DNA of 62,231 nt from Lachnospiraceae bacterium (GTDB lineage Bacteria; Bacillota; Clostridia; Lachnospirales; Lachnospiraceae), in the NCBI GenBank assembly GCA_021199655.1, contig JAJQHQ010000027.1:1-62231 (forward strand). The letters are read 5' to 3'. Below are positions 44,417-53,211 of this stretch, piece after piece. How positions within the stretch are numbered: position 1 is the stretch's first letter; every line of letters starts with the position of its first letter. A program made the translations under genes and the position numbers. The notes beneath the pieces are model-generated. The model worked only from the letters and a program-made list of their open reading frames with translations. It made no database searches and had not been told where the DNA came from.

Positions 44417-45214
44417 TCACACTGCGATCATCTGCGACGGGTGATCCCGCTTTGCAATATGTATCGGGAAGTCATTCCCCTGAAACGGATTATCCCCCAT
44501 GGTGACCTCGGCGCTCACGGTCATCAGTGCCAAATCTTCCAGATTGTTTTCCTGGCTTAAATGACCAAGCAGAATGCTTTTCATGCCGTCATGCAGGATC
44601 TCACCCAACAGCCGGCCGGCAGAGTCATTGGAAAGATGCCCCTTCAGCCCCAGAATCCGCTGTTTCAGATAGTAGGGATAATGTCCGACCTGAAGCATAT
44701 GGATGTCATGGTTCGATTCCAGAAGCACCGCGTCCAGCTTCTGCAGGTGATCAATCACATAGTCGTCATAATACCCGAGGTCTGTCGCTACGGCAACACT
44801 TTTCTCTCCATGGCTGACCCGGTAAGCTACCGGCTCCGCCGCGTCATGAGAAACACGAAACGGAAGTACATCCAGATCACGGATGAAAAAATGCTCATCC
44901 GGTGTAATCTCATGGAACAGCGATTCATCCACATTTCCAAGGGATGTCCCGGAAAGCATCGCTTTCTTCGTCCCGGGTGTGCAGTACACCGGCAGGCCGT
45001 ACTTTCTGGCCAGAACGCCAAGCCCCCGAATGTGATCCGAATGCTCATGTGTAATCAGGATCGCGTCCAGCTCCTCCGGCTTACGATCGATCTGGTTTAA
45101 GCCGTCCACCACTTTTTTCCCGGTGATGCCCGCGTCGATCAATACACCCGTCTGCTCCGTTCCGACAAAAATACAGTTCCCGCTGCTGCCGCTCGCTATG
45201 CTGCAAAAATCCAT
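44417..45214 (-). CDS. MBL-fold hydrolase WalJ/YycJ-like
   Basis: This 265-residue metallo-beta-lactamase-fold protein has the zinc motif THEHSDH (about 55-61) and the N-terminal SIASGSSGNCIFVG typical of YycJ/WalJ, a putative 5'-to-3' nuclease. The usual walRK partners are not present here. GGATGGACGG lies upstream. Confidence 0.88.
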   Translation of the reverse strand: MDFCSIASGSSGNCIFVGTEQTGVLIDAGITGKKVVDGLNQIDRKPEELDAILITHEHSDHIRGLGVLARKYGLPVYCTPGTKKAMLSGTSLGNVDESLFHEITPDEHFFIRDLDVLPFRVSHDAAEPVAYRVSHGEKSVAVATDLGYYDDYVIDHLQKLDAVLLESNHDIHMLQVGHYPYYLKQRILGLKGHLSNDSAGRLLGEILHDGMKSILLGHLSQENNLEDLALMTVSAEVTMGDNPFQGNDFPIHIAKRDHPSQMIAV

Positions 45215-45250
45215 CTGTGTCCGTCCATCCTTCTGTATGTTTTATCTTAT

Positions 45251-45449
45251 AGTTACTATTCACGGCCCTCCACCCCCACATGCGCACTCGTCGCCCTTTC
45301 AGGGCTCCAGTTTCGCTGCTAACGCAGCTAAGACTGCTTATGTGGGGTGGAGTCCCTGCTTCACAGGCCATATGTCGAGTTGTTTCCAGCATCTTACGTG
45401 CAAGCACGACGATTCTGTCAACAATTCGACATGGCCGTGAATAGTAACT
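45251..45449. mobile_element. 199-bp MITE-like element with 17-bp terminal inverted repeats
   Basis: Perfect 17-bp terminal inverted repeats (AGTTACTATTCACGGCC at 45251-45267 and its complement at 45433-45449) flank a non-coding core. Inside are two further arms: CCACCCCCACAT (45270-45281) with ATGTGGGGTGG (45340-45350), and GGCCATATGTCGAGTTG (from 45367) with CAATTCGACATGGCC (45422-45436). TAT stands on both sides. It encodes nothing. It is either a non-autonomous mobile element or a conserved structured RNA. Confidence 0.6.
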
Positions 45450-45466
45450 TATGAATAACAAAATAT

Positions 45467-45504
45467 GCTCCTGCGTTTTGCATACTACCACAAAATGCAG
45501 GAGC
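45467..45504 (-). terminator. Terminator after the FN3-transglutaminase gene
   Basis: GCTCCTGC / GCAGGAGC arms extend with TTTTG / CAAAA inside. On the minus strand ATATTTTGTT follows. It lies 33 bp after the stop. Confidence 0.7.
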
Positions 45505-45536
45505 AATCAATTATTATTTTATGCAAATCAGGACAA

Positions 45537-47369
45537 TTAGCTCCACACCGCCGTACCATTGACAATCGTGAGCGTATATCGTGTGGTAATGGCATAGGTC
45601 AGGCCGATCGCGGAAGCGCTCGTCATATAATACTGTCCGGAATAGTTGGAATTAAATGCCTGCATGTCCGGATCGCAGAGATACCAGACTCCGTCCACGC
45701 AGACTTCCGTCCAGCCATGCGGCGTCAGGCCGCCGCTCCTCGCCGTAATCTGTCCCACATTCACACGAACATCGTATCCAAGAACAGCCGCGATGCAGGC
45801 AAATCCGGCAGCATAGCGGTAGCAGTTGCCGGTGCGGTTCGCAAACAGCTGCTCCGCAAAGGAGGAAAGGTTAGACGCGTCCGCTGTATCGTAGGTTCTT
45901 GTGTAGGAAAGCCGAAGCAAAGCGGAAAAACAGGTATCCAGCTTCTGCCGCTGCGTCATGTCTGACGTCGTATTGTTTTCAATAAATTGCGCGGCAAGTG
46001 TGAGTGCATTGGTCTTATAGCCGCAATCGACGTCCAGACCAACCGGTTCAAAACCGCTCCAGTACAGCGCGCTGTACTGACCCGCGGAAGCTGTGCTGCC
46101 GGCCGCAGCATTCACGTAAGCCCGCACCGTATAATAACAGGTCGTCCCCGACGGCAGGGCCGTGGTGTCGATATATCTTGTGTATTCTGTTGTGCCAAGA
46201 AGTTCCCATGCGCCCTCTGTCTCTCTGCGGTATATGGCATAACCGTCTGCGCCGTCTACCGGCTCCCAGCTGACGGAAACCAGGGAAGAGGAAACTGCTG
46301 CTTCTTTTAATACAGGCGTGTCCAGATACGTCGATTTGACGCCAGTGGAATCATAGCCGCTCCAGTAAGAAGGATTGTCCCGTTCCCGTTTGGCTGCGTC
46401 AGCACTGCCCTTAAACGCGCGGACCGTATAGGAATACGTGGTTCCTGTCTCGAGCACGGTTGTATCCGTATACAGAGTCTCCTCCGTTGTATCAAGCAAT
46501 GTCCAGCCGCCGTTTTCCGATTTTCGGAAAATTGCGTAGCCATCTGCGCCGTCCACCGCATCCCAGCTGATCCTCGTACCCGTCGCCGCCGCATAGGCCA
46601 TATCCAGATCCGGTGCCGACAGATAAACACATCTGGCACCGTCCGGATCGTAGCCGCCCCAGTATGCCGCGTCGTTCAGATTCGCACAGGCATCAGCAAG
46701 CGAACCGGTGTAGGCCCGCACCGTATAAATATAAGTGGTTCCGGACGCCAGCTCTGTCTGATCATGATAGTATAATTCATCTGTGATAGTGACCAGTTTC
46801 CAGCCTCCGGACTCAGATTTCCGATAGAGTGCATAGCCGGAAGCGTTTTCTGCGGCACTCCAGGTGACCCAGGTTCCTGAATCTGTCTGATAAAGCGTCT
46901 GAAGTTCCGGCACACCGATACTGGCAGCAGATACGCCTTCCGGGTCGCAGTCACTCCAGCAGGAACCGTCCCAGCGGTTAAGCAGCGCATTTGCCCTGTT
47001 CCCGGAAAAAGCACGTACCGTATAGCTGCGGGTACTGCCGTCCGAAGAGTTCGTACTGTCCGTGTAGCTTAAGGATTCCGTAAGGGCAATCAGCTTCCAC
47101 TCTCCGTCCTCTTCTTTTCTTAAGACTGCGTAGCCATCCGCGCGATCCACCTTTTTCCAGCTGATCGTCGTTCCATCGGCATCCGCATGCGCCGAAGTCA
47201 GCGTCGGGGTATCCAGACAAAAGGATTCTCCCTCCTCTGCTGACACGGTCTCTGCAGCCGCATCCCCGCTGCCGGCAGCCGCAGCAGTCCAGAAACCGGA
47301 TAAAGCCATACACATCGCCGCCGAAAGAAGCACGGCTTTTCCGGGACAGCGTTGTTTTCTGCATTTCAT
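45537..47369 (-). CDS. Secreted FN3-repeat protein with transglutaminase core
   Basis: This protein of about 610 residues starts at 47369 (MKCRKQRC, GGGAG upstream). A signal peptide ends near FWTAAAAG. Four tandem fibronectin-III-like repeats of about 100 residues follow (about 45-450), each with a W-x-x-V/A-D-x-A-D/S-GYA strand, a Y-x-D turn and YTVRA near the end. The C-terminal transglutaminase core has Cys in TGNCYRYAAG, His in PHGWTEV and Asp in LCDPDMQ. Each repeat ends in a conserved WSGYDPxG-like motif. It probably acts at the cell surface on peptide crosslinks or captured peptides. Confidence 0.85.
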   Translation of the reverse strand: MKCRKQRCPGKAVLLSAAMCMALSGFWTAAAAGSGDAAAETVSAEEGESFCLDTPTLTSAHADADGTTISWKKVDRADGYAVLRKEEDGEWKLIALTESLSYTDSTNSSDGSTRSYTVRAFSGNRANALLNRWDGSCWSDCDPEGVSAASIGVPELQTLYQTDSGTWVTWSAAENASGYALYRKSESGGWKLVTITDELYYHDQTELASGTTYIYTVRAYTGSLADACANLNDAAYWGGYDPDGARCVYLSAPDLDMAYAAATGTRISWDAVDGADGYAIFRKSENGGWTLLDTTEETLYTDTTVLETGTTYSYTVRAFKGSADAAKRERDNPSYWSGYDSTGVKSTYLDTPVLKEAAVSSSLVSVSWEPVDGADGYAIYRRETEGAWELLGTTEYTRYIDTTALPSGTTCYYTVRAYVNAAAGSTASAGQYSALYWSGFEPVGLDVDCGYKTNALTLAAQFIENNTTSDMTQRQKLDTCFSALLRLSYTRTYDTADASNLSSFAEQLFANRTGNCYRYAAGFACIAAVLGYDVRVNVGQITARSGGLTPHGWTEVCVDGVWYLCDPDMQAFNSNYSGQYYMTSASAIGLTYAITTRYTLTIVNGTAVWS

Positions 47370-47426
47370 CTCACTCACTTCTCCCTTTTTCATTTATTGT
47401 ACGTTTCATTATTATATGATTCAAGC

Positions 47427-47603
47427 GACAAAAGGGTAATGATACCACGGATTGCTCCGTGCTCTGCACTCTCGCAATCCTAACAATATTCGGAATCCGC
47501 TCATTTTGGCTAAGGTATTAGCCTAAATGGCTACTTCCTCATATTGTTGCGGTCCCCAAGGTCAGGAATAGGAACGCAAGCGTTCCATTCCTGACCTTTT
47601 GTC
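47427..47603. repeat. Multi-hairpin intergenic element
   Basis: GACAAAAGG / CCTTTTGTC (47427-47435, 47595-47603) enclose several hairpins. These are the CACGGA-type repeat shared with 36036-36068, AACAATAT / ATATTGTT (47482-47489, 47541-47548), CATTTTGGCTAA / TTAGCCTAAATG (47502-47529), and a 16-bp GGTCAGGAAT-GGAACG hairpin (47560-47596). There is no coding sequence. Confidence 0.5.
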
Positions 47604-47613
47604 CCTTGTATCA

Positions 47614-49083
47614 TTATATCGACAGGCATTCCGTCACCTGAAAATCGCATCCGGTCGACGCATAGCTTCTTACACGCCGGTGCGTATCATTGTCCTGAAA
47701 ATGCCACCATTCGCTGGCCAGTGTATCCATTCCTGTGCTCTGGAAGGTGTAGCCGTTAAAGCTGCCGCCGATAAAAATATAGTCCAGAAGTTTCGCATTG
47801 TCATTCATCATACTTGAATAATTGGAAGGCGACTTGCTCACCGAGCCGGAATAATATTTGATCGCGGCGGAACTCAGCTCATGCACATCCGTCGGCATAT
47901 CCAGCTCCCGCCACGAACCGCCCTCTTCGTTGTATTCGCATAGTGTGACGTCGATCGCCGAGCCCGTATTGTGCGTGGAAACGCTCTGCGCCAGAAACCA
48001 GCTGTAACCCCAGCTGTATGTAGAACCGGAAGATTCCGTACTGGTATCAATATTCCTCTGTACCGTCGAATTGCTGTTGTACAATGACGTCAATGCGGCA
48101 GCAATCTTCGTCGTCACGGAATGCGGCCGATAGGAATCATATATTTTCAGGGTAAACTGACCGTTTGTCAGGTTATAAGCGTTGTACTGGGCAATGGATA
48201 TCTTTTTCGCCGCCGAATACATGACCGGCACCAGATATTCATATCGCTGAAGCCGCTCATTCCACACCTTTCCTTCCGTCTCAGAAGTACCGACAGAATA
48301 CAGTTTTGTCCCCGTCACGCCGGGTATCTCATAGCCGCTGGAAACATAGATGGAATAATACGCATTCGTGATCGCGTATTCCATCTCCGGCAATACATCC
48401 GGAAGGTTGATCATACAGTAACTGTGCTCCACATAACCTGTCGTACCGTCTGACACAGTTACCTGCCACCAGTCTCCTGTCTCCGACACGATTCGAAATG
48501 CTGTACCTGCGGAAAGGCTGCCGACGGAAGAAGCCGATGAAGATGCCTCTGCGCGCAGTGTGAGGCTTGTCGTACTCCAGCCGGTTGAACCGGCCACTTC
48601 CCGCTCAAAATAACTGTCCCCGGATGCGATTACAGATACAATTTCCCGTTCTGTCTCGCTTTCTTCCTGCTCCCTGGTCTCTGTCTCAGTTTCTTCTGCC
48701 GCGGCCTCTGTTTCTTCCTCCTGCGGCTCTGATTCCGATTCGGCTGTTTCTGCCGGAAGCTCTTCTGATTCACTTTCCGGCTGTTCGGTTTCCGTCTGGC
48801 TGACTTCCGATTTGCTTTCCGGTTCGTCAGTTTCTGTCTGAAGCTCTTCCGATTCTCCCCCGGTGCCATCATCTGACGCTGTACCGGATCCCGTCTGCTG
48901 CGAACCGTTCTCCGTCTCATAATAAGAGCCGCCAAACAGTTCGCCCTCGATAAACTGACGCCCCAGGCTTTGCCCGAAATCATCCATGAGCGTATCTTCC
49001 TTCGATGCGGCATGGCAAATCAAAGCAGGCAGGCACAGCAGGAACAAAAATAGTACAATCCTACATTTTGGCCGTTTATTCAT
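47614..49083 (-). CDS. Secreted SH3 and VanX-type D-Ala-D-Ala peptidase (paralog A)
   Basis: This 489-residue exported protein starts at 49083 (MNKRPKCRI, GGGGAAAA upstream). A signal peptide is followed by a Glu/Ser/Thr-rich acidic linker (about 60-145), a bacterial SH3 domain (about 170-235: LTLRAEASSSASSVGSL) and a peptidase M15 domain. The M15 signatures are IYDSYRPHSV, STHNTGSAIDVTL (zinc His and Asp) and SEWWHFQD (zinc His). These match the VanX/DdpX dipeptidase group. It probably trims D-Ala-D-Ala containing wall peptides. A close paralog lies at 53212-54639. Confidence 0.88.
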   Translation of the reverse strand: MNKRPKCRIVLFLFLLCLPALICHAASKEDTLMDDFGQSLGRQFIEGELFGGSYYETENGSQQTGSGTASDDGTGGESEELQTETDEPESKSEVSQTETEQPESESEELPAETAESESEPQEEETEAAAEETETETREQEESETEREIVSVIASGDSYFEREVAGSTGWSTTSLTLRAEASSSASSVGSLSAGTAFRIVSETGDWWQVTVSDGTTGYVEHSYCMINLPDVLPEMEYAITNAYYSIYVSSGYEIPGVTGTKLYSVGTSETEGKVWNERLQRYEYLVPVMYSAAKKISIAQYNAYNLTNGQFTLKIYDSYRPHSVTTKIAAALTSLYNSNSTVQRNIDTSTESSGSTYSWGYSWFLAQSVSTHNTGSAIDVTLCEYNEEGGSWRELDMPTDVHELSSAAIKYYSGSVSKSPSNYSSMMNDNAKLLDYIFIGGSFNGYTFQSTGMDTLASEWWHFQDNDTHRRVRSYASTGCDFQVTECLSI

Positions 49084-49220
49084 TTGTTTTCCCCTTGTTC
49101 CCCTCTGGTACACATAACAATTCAGAACAGCCTGTATTTTCTTTTCGATGCTGTTCTGAACTGATACCACGAATATTATAAAAGATAAACTATCTGATTT
49201 CAACAAAAAGTTTGAAAGAA

Positions 49221-49949
49221 TTATTCATCAAAAAAAGCGCCTGTCTTATCTGTTAAAAATATCTGCAAAGCTGTATCCATCTGGTCATATGTATTTTCAG
49301 GATTTCCGCTGTTATCGATCACAGTCCGGCATCGGCGGCGAAATTCCTCTTCGCTCAGCTGATTTTCCATAATCTGCCGCACTTTTTTCTGGGAATAGCC
49401 TCTGGAGCGTATCAGGCGTTCCTCGCGCACACGGTCATCCGCATAGATATACCAGATTTCATCACAGATTTCATCATAATGATCCTCAAGAAGCAGGGCA
49501 GCCTCGATGACGATCAACAGACCCTGCTTTACTCTGCGGCATCTGTCAATCTCCTGACAGATATACTCCTTAACTGCCGGATGTACGATGGCATTCAGCT
49601 CGTCGAGCTTATCCCGGTCCGAGTACACGATGGTTCCCAGCCTTCCACGGTCAATAGTCCGGTCATCGCGCAAAATATCCGCGCCAAAGGTCTCCACGAT
49701 CCGTCCCCAGCACAGCGTATCCGGCTCCTGCACAAGATGCCCGACCGCGTCCGCCTCCAGGATCCTTGCGCCGTAGTTCTCCTTCAGGTAAGTAAGGATT
49801 GTGCTTTTCCCCGCTCCGACGCCACCAGTGATGCCGAGGATTTTCACACCGGCAGTTTTCCATTCCCTTTTCATTGATTCTATGTTCTGTATGCCTGCTT
49901 TGGAAGCGAACATCTGATCACTTTGCCTCATACCAGTTTTTTCCGTCAT
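49221..49949 (-). CDS. Dephospho-CoA kinase
   Basis: This CoaE protein has the P-loop GITGGVGAGKST (residues about 39-50 in the long form), LEADAVGHLVQ and a C-terminal SEEEFRRRCRTVIDNSG. It phosphorylates dephospho-CoA, the last step of CoA synthesis. The ATG at 49949 has GGAGG 9 nt upstream within the end of polA (32-bp overlap) and gives a 242-residue protein. The family normally starts about 34 residues later, so ATG 49874 or a nearby GTG is the alternative. Pairing with polA is common in clostridia. Confidence 0.93.
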   Translation of the reverse strand: MTEKTGMRQSDQMFASKAGIQNIESMKREWKTAGVKILGITGGVGAGKSTILTYLKENYGARILEADAVGHLVQEPDTLCWGRIVETFGADILRDDRTIDRGRLGTIVYSDRDKLDELNAIVHPAVKEYICQEIDRCRRVKQGLLIVIEAALLLEDHYDEICDEIWYIYADDRVREERLIRSRGYSQKKVRQIMENQLSEEEFRRRCRTVIDNSGNPENTYDQMDTALQIFLTDKTGAFFDE

Positions 49950-52617
49950 GGATGTCCACCTCCAGCTTCACGCGAAGCGACGCGGCATTCTGCATTTCCC
50001 GCACCATGAGATCGCGCACCTCATCAAGCTCCTCCACTGCCGTCTCGACCAGCAGCTCATCATGAACCTGCAGGATCAGGCGGGATTTCATATTACGGCT
50101 GCGCAGAAAATTATTAACGCGGTTCATCGCGATCTTGATGATATCCGCCGCAGTGCCCTGGATCGGCGCATTCATGGCCACGCGTTCGCCAAAGGAACGC
50201 TGCATGAAATTCGATGACTGCAGCTCCGGCATTGGACGGCGGCGGCCAAACATCGTCGTCACATAGCCGTTTTTCTTCGCGTCCTCCACAGCCTGATCCA
50301 GGAACCGTTTGATGCCCGGATAGGTTTTAAAATACTGTTCGATATATTCCTGCGCTTCCTTGCGCGTGATGCTTAAGTTCTGGCTCAGTCCGAAAGAACT
50401 GATGCCATAGACAATGCCGAAGTTCACAGCCTTGGCATTCCGCCGAAGCTGCCCTGTCACATCCTCCGGCGCGACATGGAAGACTTTTGAAGCCGTAGCT
50501 GTGTGAATGTCCTGCGCTTCCCTGTATGCCTGGATCAGATCCTCATCATTGGAAAAATGAGCCAGCACACGAAGCTCGATCTGCGAGTAATCCGCATCGA
50601 GAAAAACATACCCGTCATCCGGCACAAATATCTTGCGGATCAGCCGGCCCAGTTCCATGCGGATCGGGATATTCTGGAGGTTCGGCTCCGTACTGCTGAT
50701 ACGGCCGGTCGCCGTGATCGTCTGGTGGAATTTTCCGTGAATCCGGCCATCCTCCGCTATATAATTTGCCAGTCCGTCCGCATAGGTCGATTTGAGCTTC
50801 GTCAGCTGACGGTATTCCAGAATATCCGAGACGATCGGGTACTCTTCGGCAAGACCTTCCAGCACATTCGCAGCTGTAGAATAGCCGGTCTTTGTCTTTT
50901 TCCCATGGGGAAGCTGAAGCTTTTCAAACAAAATCGTACCGAGCTGTTTGGGCGAATTGATGTTAAATGCCTCCCCGGCCTGTTCATAAATAGAAGCCTC
51001 CAGCTCCCTGATGCGTCCGACCAGCTGTTCTCCGTAGTTTTTCAGTTCCTGCGCCTGCACACGGATACCTTCCCGCTCCATATCGGCGAGTGTAAATGCA
51101 AGGGGCATCTCGATTTCTTCAAAAAGGGATTTCATCCCCATGTTATCCAGCTTTTCCGACATCACAGGATATGCCTGTCTAAGGATCAGCACAAAGCGGC
51201 AGACATAAGATGTAAATTCTTCCGGCTTTTCCGCATAGGCTTTTTCCGGAGAATCCTTTCCAAAAAGCTCTGCGCGGGACGGGATGATCCGGTCCAGATA
51301 TTCCTTTGCTATGTCCTGACTGTCGTAGCTGTCTTTCAGCGGATTCACCAGATATGCAGCAATCGCGGCATCAAAAAGGTGATCCTGTTTTTCCATCGGA
51401 ATCGAAAGAAACGGAAGCTGCTCTTTCAGATGCATCGTCACCGCGCGTTCACTCTCCCCGATCAGGTCCGAAAGCTTACCGCACAGGTACTCCCGTGTCA
51501 GAAATCCCTGGCACTCCAGAAAATATGCGGTATCATCGGAACCGCACAGGACGATGCCCGGAAAAGCACCCGCATCGAGAACATTCGCAGAGTCCTTCTG
51601 CCGCCCTGTCCCATAAGCGGGTGCATCTGCCGGAATATAAAACGAGATCACACTGCCGGAAAGCCGAGTCAACAACTCCTCCGCTTCGATAAGCTCCCGG
51701 ATGGTCTGATACGACTCCTCCTGCGGCTTCTGTTCCTCTTCCACATGAAAACGTCCGAGCAGATTTTTGAACTCCAGTCTGCGGCAGAGCTGAAGTGCCT
51801 CTGCTGTGTAAAGGTTGCCGAGCGCGGCATCCTCTTTTTTCAGTTCCACCGGCGCATGCAGATCAATCGTGGCAAGCGTCTTGCTCATCTGTGCCAGATC
51901 ATAATGTTCCTTCAGCGCGTTGCGCGCACGGGTCGGCGTCACCTCATCCAGATGCGCATAGGCATTCTCAATCGAGCCAAATTCCGCAATAATCTTCGTT
52001 GCAGTTTTTTCACCAATGGACGGCACACCGGGAATATTGTCCGAAGCATCCCCCATCAGTGCTTTCACGTCAATAAACTCCGTCGGTGTGACCTGATAGC
52101 GCTCCTTTACGTCCTTTGCGTAATAATCCTCAATCTCCGTACCGGTCATGCGTGTCTTTGGAATACGAACCAGAATCTCGTCGGTCGCCAGCTGCAGCAG
52201 ATCGCGATCGCCGGAAAGGATCGTCACGGAAAGCCCCTGCTCCTCCATCTGTCTGGACACGGTGCCCAGAATATCATCCGCCTCGTATCCCGGAAGCTCC
52301 AGCACCGGCACCCCCATCGCCCTCAGCATATCCTTCATCAGCGGTACCTGCTCATGAAGCTCCTGAGGCATCGGCTTGCGCGTGCCTTTATATTCCGCAA
52401 ACATCTTATGACGGAACGTCGGCTCCTTCCGGTCAAACGCCACCGCCGCATACGCAGCCTGTTCTTCCTCAAATACCTTCAGCACGATATTCAGGAATCC
52501 ATAGACCGCGTTCGTATGCAGGCCTTCACTGTTCGTCAGATCCGGCAGCCCGTAAAAAGCCCGGTTCAAAATACTGTGACCGTCAATCAGTACAATTTTT
52601 TCTTTATTCTCCGGCAT
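49918..52617 (-). CDS. DNA polymerase I
   Basis: This 899-residue PolA has an N-terminal 5'-3' exonuclease (DGHSILNRAFYGLP, GDASDNIPGVPSIGEKTA) and a central region at the 3'-5' exonuclease position that lacks the usual acidic catalytic residues. The polymerase domain has motif A DADYSQIELRVLAH, motif B RRNAKAVNFGIVYG and motif C LQVHDELLVE. A non-proofreading PolA is usual in Firmicutes. CAGGAGGAG precedes the ATG. The start overlaps the end of the upstream zinc-finger gene. Confidence 0.97.
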   Translation of the reverse strand: MPENKEKIVLIDGHSILNRAFYGLPDLTNSEGLHTNAVYGFLNIVLKVFEEEQAAYAAVAFDRKEPTFRHKMFAEYKGTRKPMPQELHEQVPLMKDMLRAMGVPVLELPGYEADDILGTVSRQMEEQGLSVTILSGDRDLLQLATDEILVRIPKTRMTGTEIEDYYAKDVKERYQVTPTEFIDVKALMGDASDNIPGVPSIGEKTATKIIAEFGSIENAYAHLDEVTPTRARNALKEHYDLAQMSKTLATIDLHAPVELKKEDAALGNLYTAEALQLCRRLEFKNLLGRFHVEEEQKPQEESYQTIRELIEAEELLTRLSGSVISFYIPADAPAYGTGRQKDSANVLDAGAFPGIVLCGSDDTAYFLECQGFLTREYLCGKLSDLIGESERAVTMHLKEQLPFLSIPMEKQDHLFDAAIAAYLVNPLKDSYDSQDIAKEYLDRIIPSRAELFGKDSPEKAYAEKPEEFTSYVCRFVLILRQAYPVMSEKLDNMGMKSLFEEIEMPLAFTLADMEREGIRVQAQELKNYGEQLVGRIRELEASIYEQAGEAFNINSPKQLGTILFEKLQLPHGKKTKTGYSTAANVLEGLAEEYPIVSDILEYRQLTKLKSTYADGLANYIAEDGRIHGKFHQTITATGRISSTEPNLQNIPIRMELGRLIRKIFVPDDGYVFLDADYSQIELRVLAHFSNDEDLIQAYREAQDIHTATASKVFHVAPEDVTGQLRRNAKAVNFGIVYGISSFGLSQNLSITRKEAQEYIEQYFKTYPGIKRFLDQAVEDAKKNGYVTTMFGRRRPMPELQSSNFMQRSFGERVAMNAPIQGTAADIIKIAMNRVNNFLRSRNMKSRLILQVHDELLVETAVEELDEVRDLMVREMQNAASLRVKLEVDIHDGKNWYEAK

Positions 52618-53197
52618 CCTCTTCTCCTCCTGTCACATCCGTCTCACTGCCCGCATTCTCTGCTGTAATCTCTGTTTTTGAATCCGAAGAGACTGCGCCC
52701 GACATATCCGTATCTGCGGTTTCAGATATCGCTGCGGTTTCTTCCGTCTGCATGATTTCCGTCCCGGCAGTCTCCGTCTCCGAAAGAGTATCCTCCGCGG
52801 AATTCATCTGCTCGATGTGCATACGCAGAAGCGCCCGTTCAAAAATGCTGTCTCCGACCGCGCCCTGTTTCATCCGCACACCGACAAACAGACACAAAAA
52901 CAGCAGCACTTCAGCAAAAAACAACAGTACAAAGCGGGACGCAGTTACCGCTTTTCTCTTCCAGATGGCATGTCTGGAGGCGCGCATCTCCTCTTCCAGC
53001 TTTTTTTTGAAATCATATTCATGTTGCTCGCCGGAATCCATGGCATCCAGAGCATTGTACACCATAAAATAAAAATCCAGTTCATCCATGCAGTCCGGAC
53101 AGGATTCCACATGTGCAAGAAAACGCTCCATATCGCGCTCTGACAGTTCTTTTTTAACAAAAGGTACCACCATGCGCCTGGCTTCATTGCATTTCAT
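52604..53197 (-). CDS. Anti-sigma-factor-like zinc-finger membrane protein
   Basis: This protein of about 197 residues starts MKCNEARRMVVPFV (AGAAGG upstream). The N-terminal zf-HC2 zinc finger has C3 plus HVESCPDC (about 28-35). One transmembrane segment follows (about 95-115, FVLLFFAEVLLFLCLFVGV), then a Thr/Glu/Ser-rich extracytoplasmic tail. This is the architecture of anti-sigma factors, but no ECF sigma gene is adjacent. Its neighbours are two wall peptidases and polA. Confidence 0.72.
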   Translation of the reverse strand: MKCNEARRMVVPFVKKELSERDMERFLAHVESCPDCMDELDFYFMVYNALDAMDSGEQHEYDFKKKLEEEMRASRHAIWKRKAVTASRFVLLFFAEVLLFLCLFVGVRMKQGAVGDSIFERALLRMHIEQMNSAEDTLSETETAGTEIMQTEETAAISETADTDMSGAVSSDSKTEITAENAGSETDVTGGEEDAGE

Positions 53198-53211
53198 CGC
53201 ACACCTTCTCT

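Noticed and set aside
46000-47300. Repeats in the FN3 gene as a DNA repeat array
   Set aside because: Similarity is at the protein level (FN3 domains of about 100 residues); the DNA is diverged.
50503-52668. Long plus-strand open frame (721 codons) opposite polA
   Set aside because: It is antisense to polA, whose motifs are intact. The translated sequence has no domain-like pattern.
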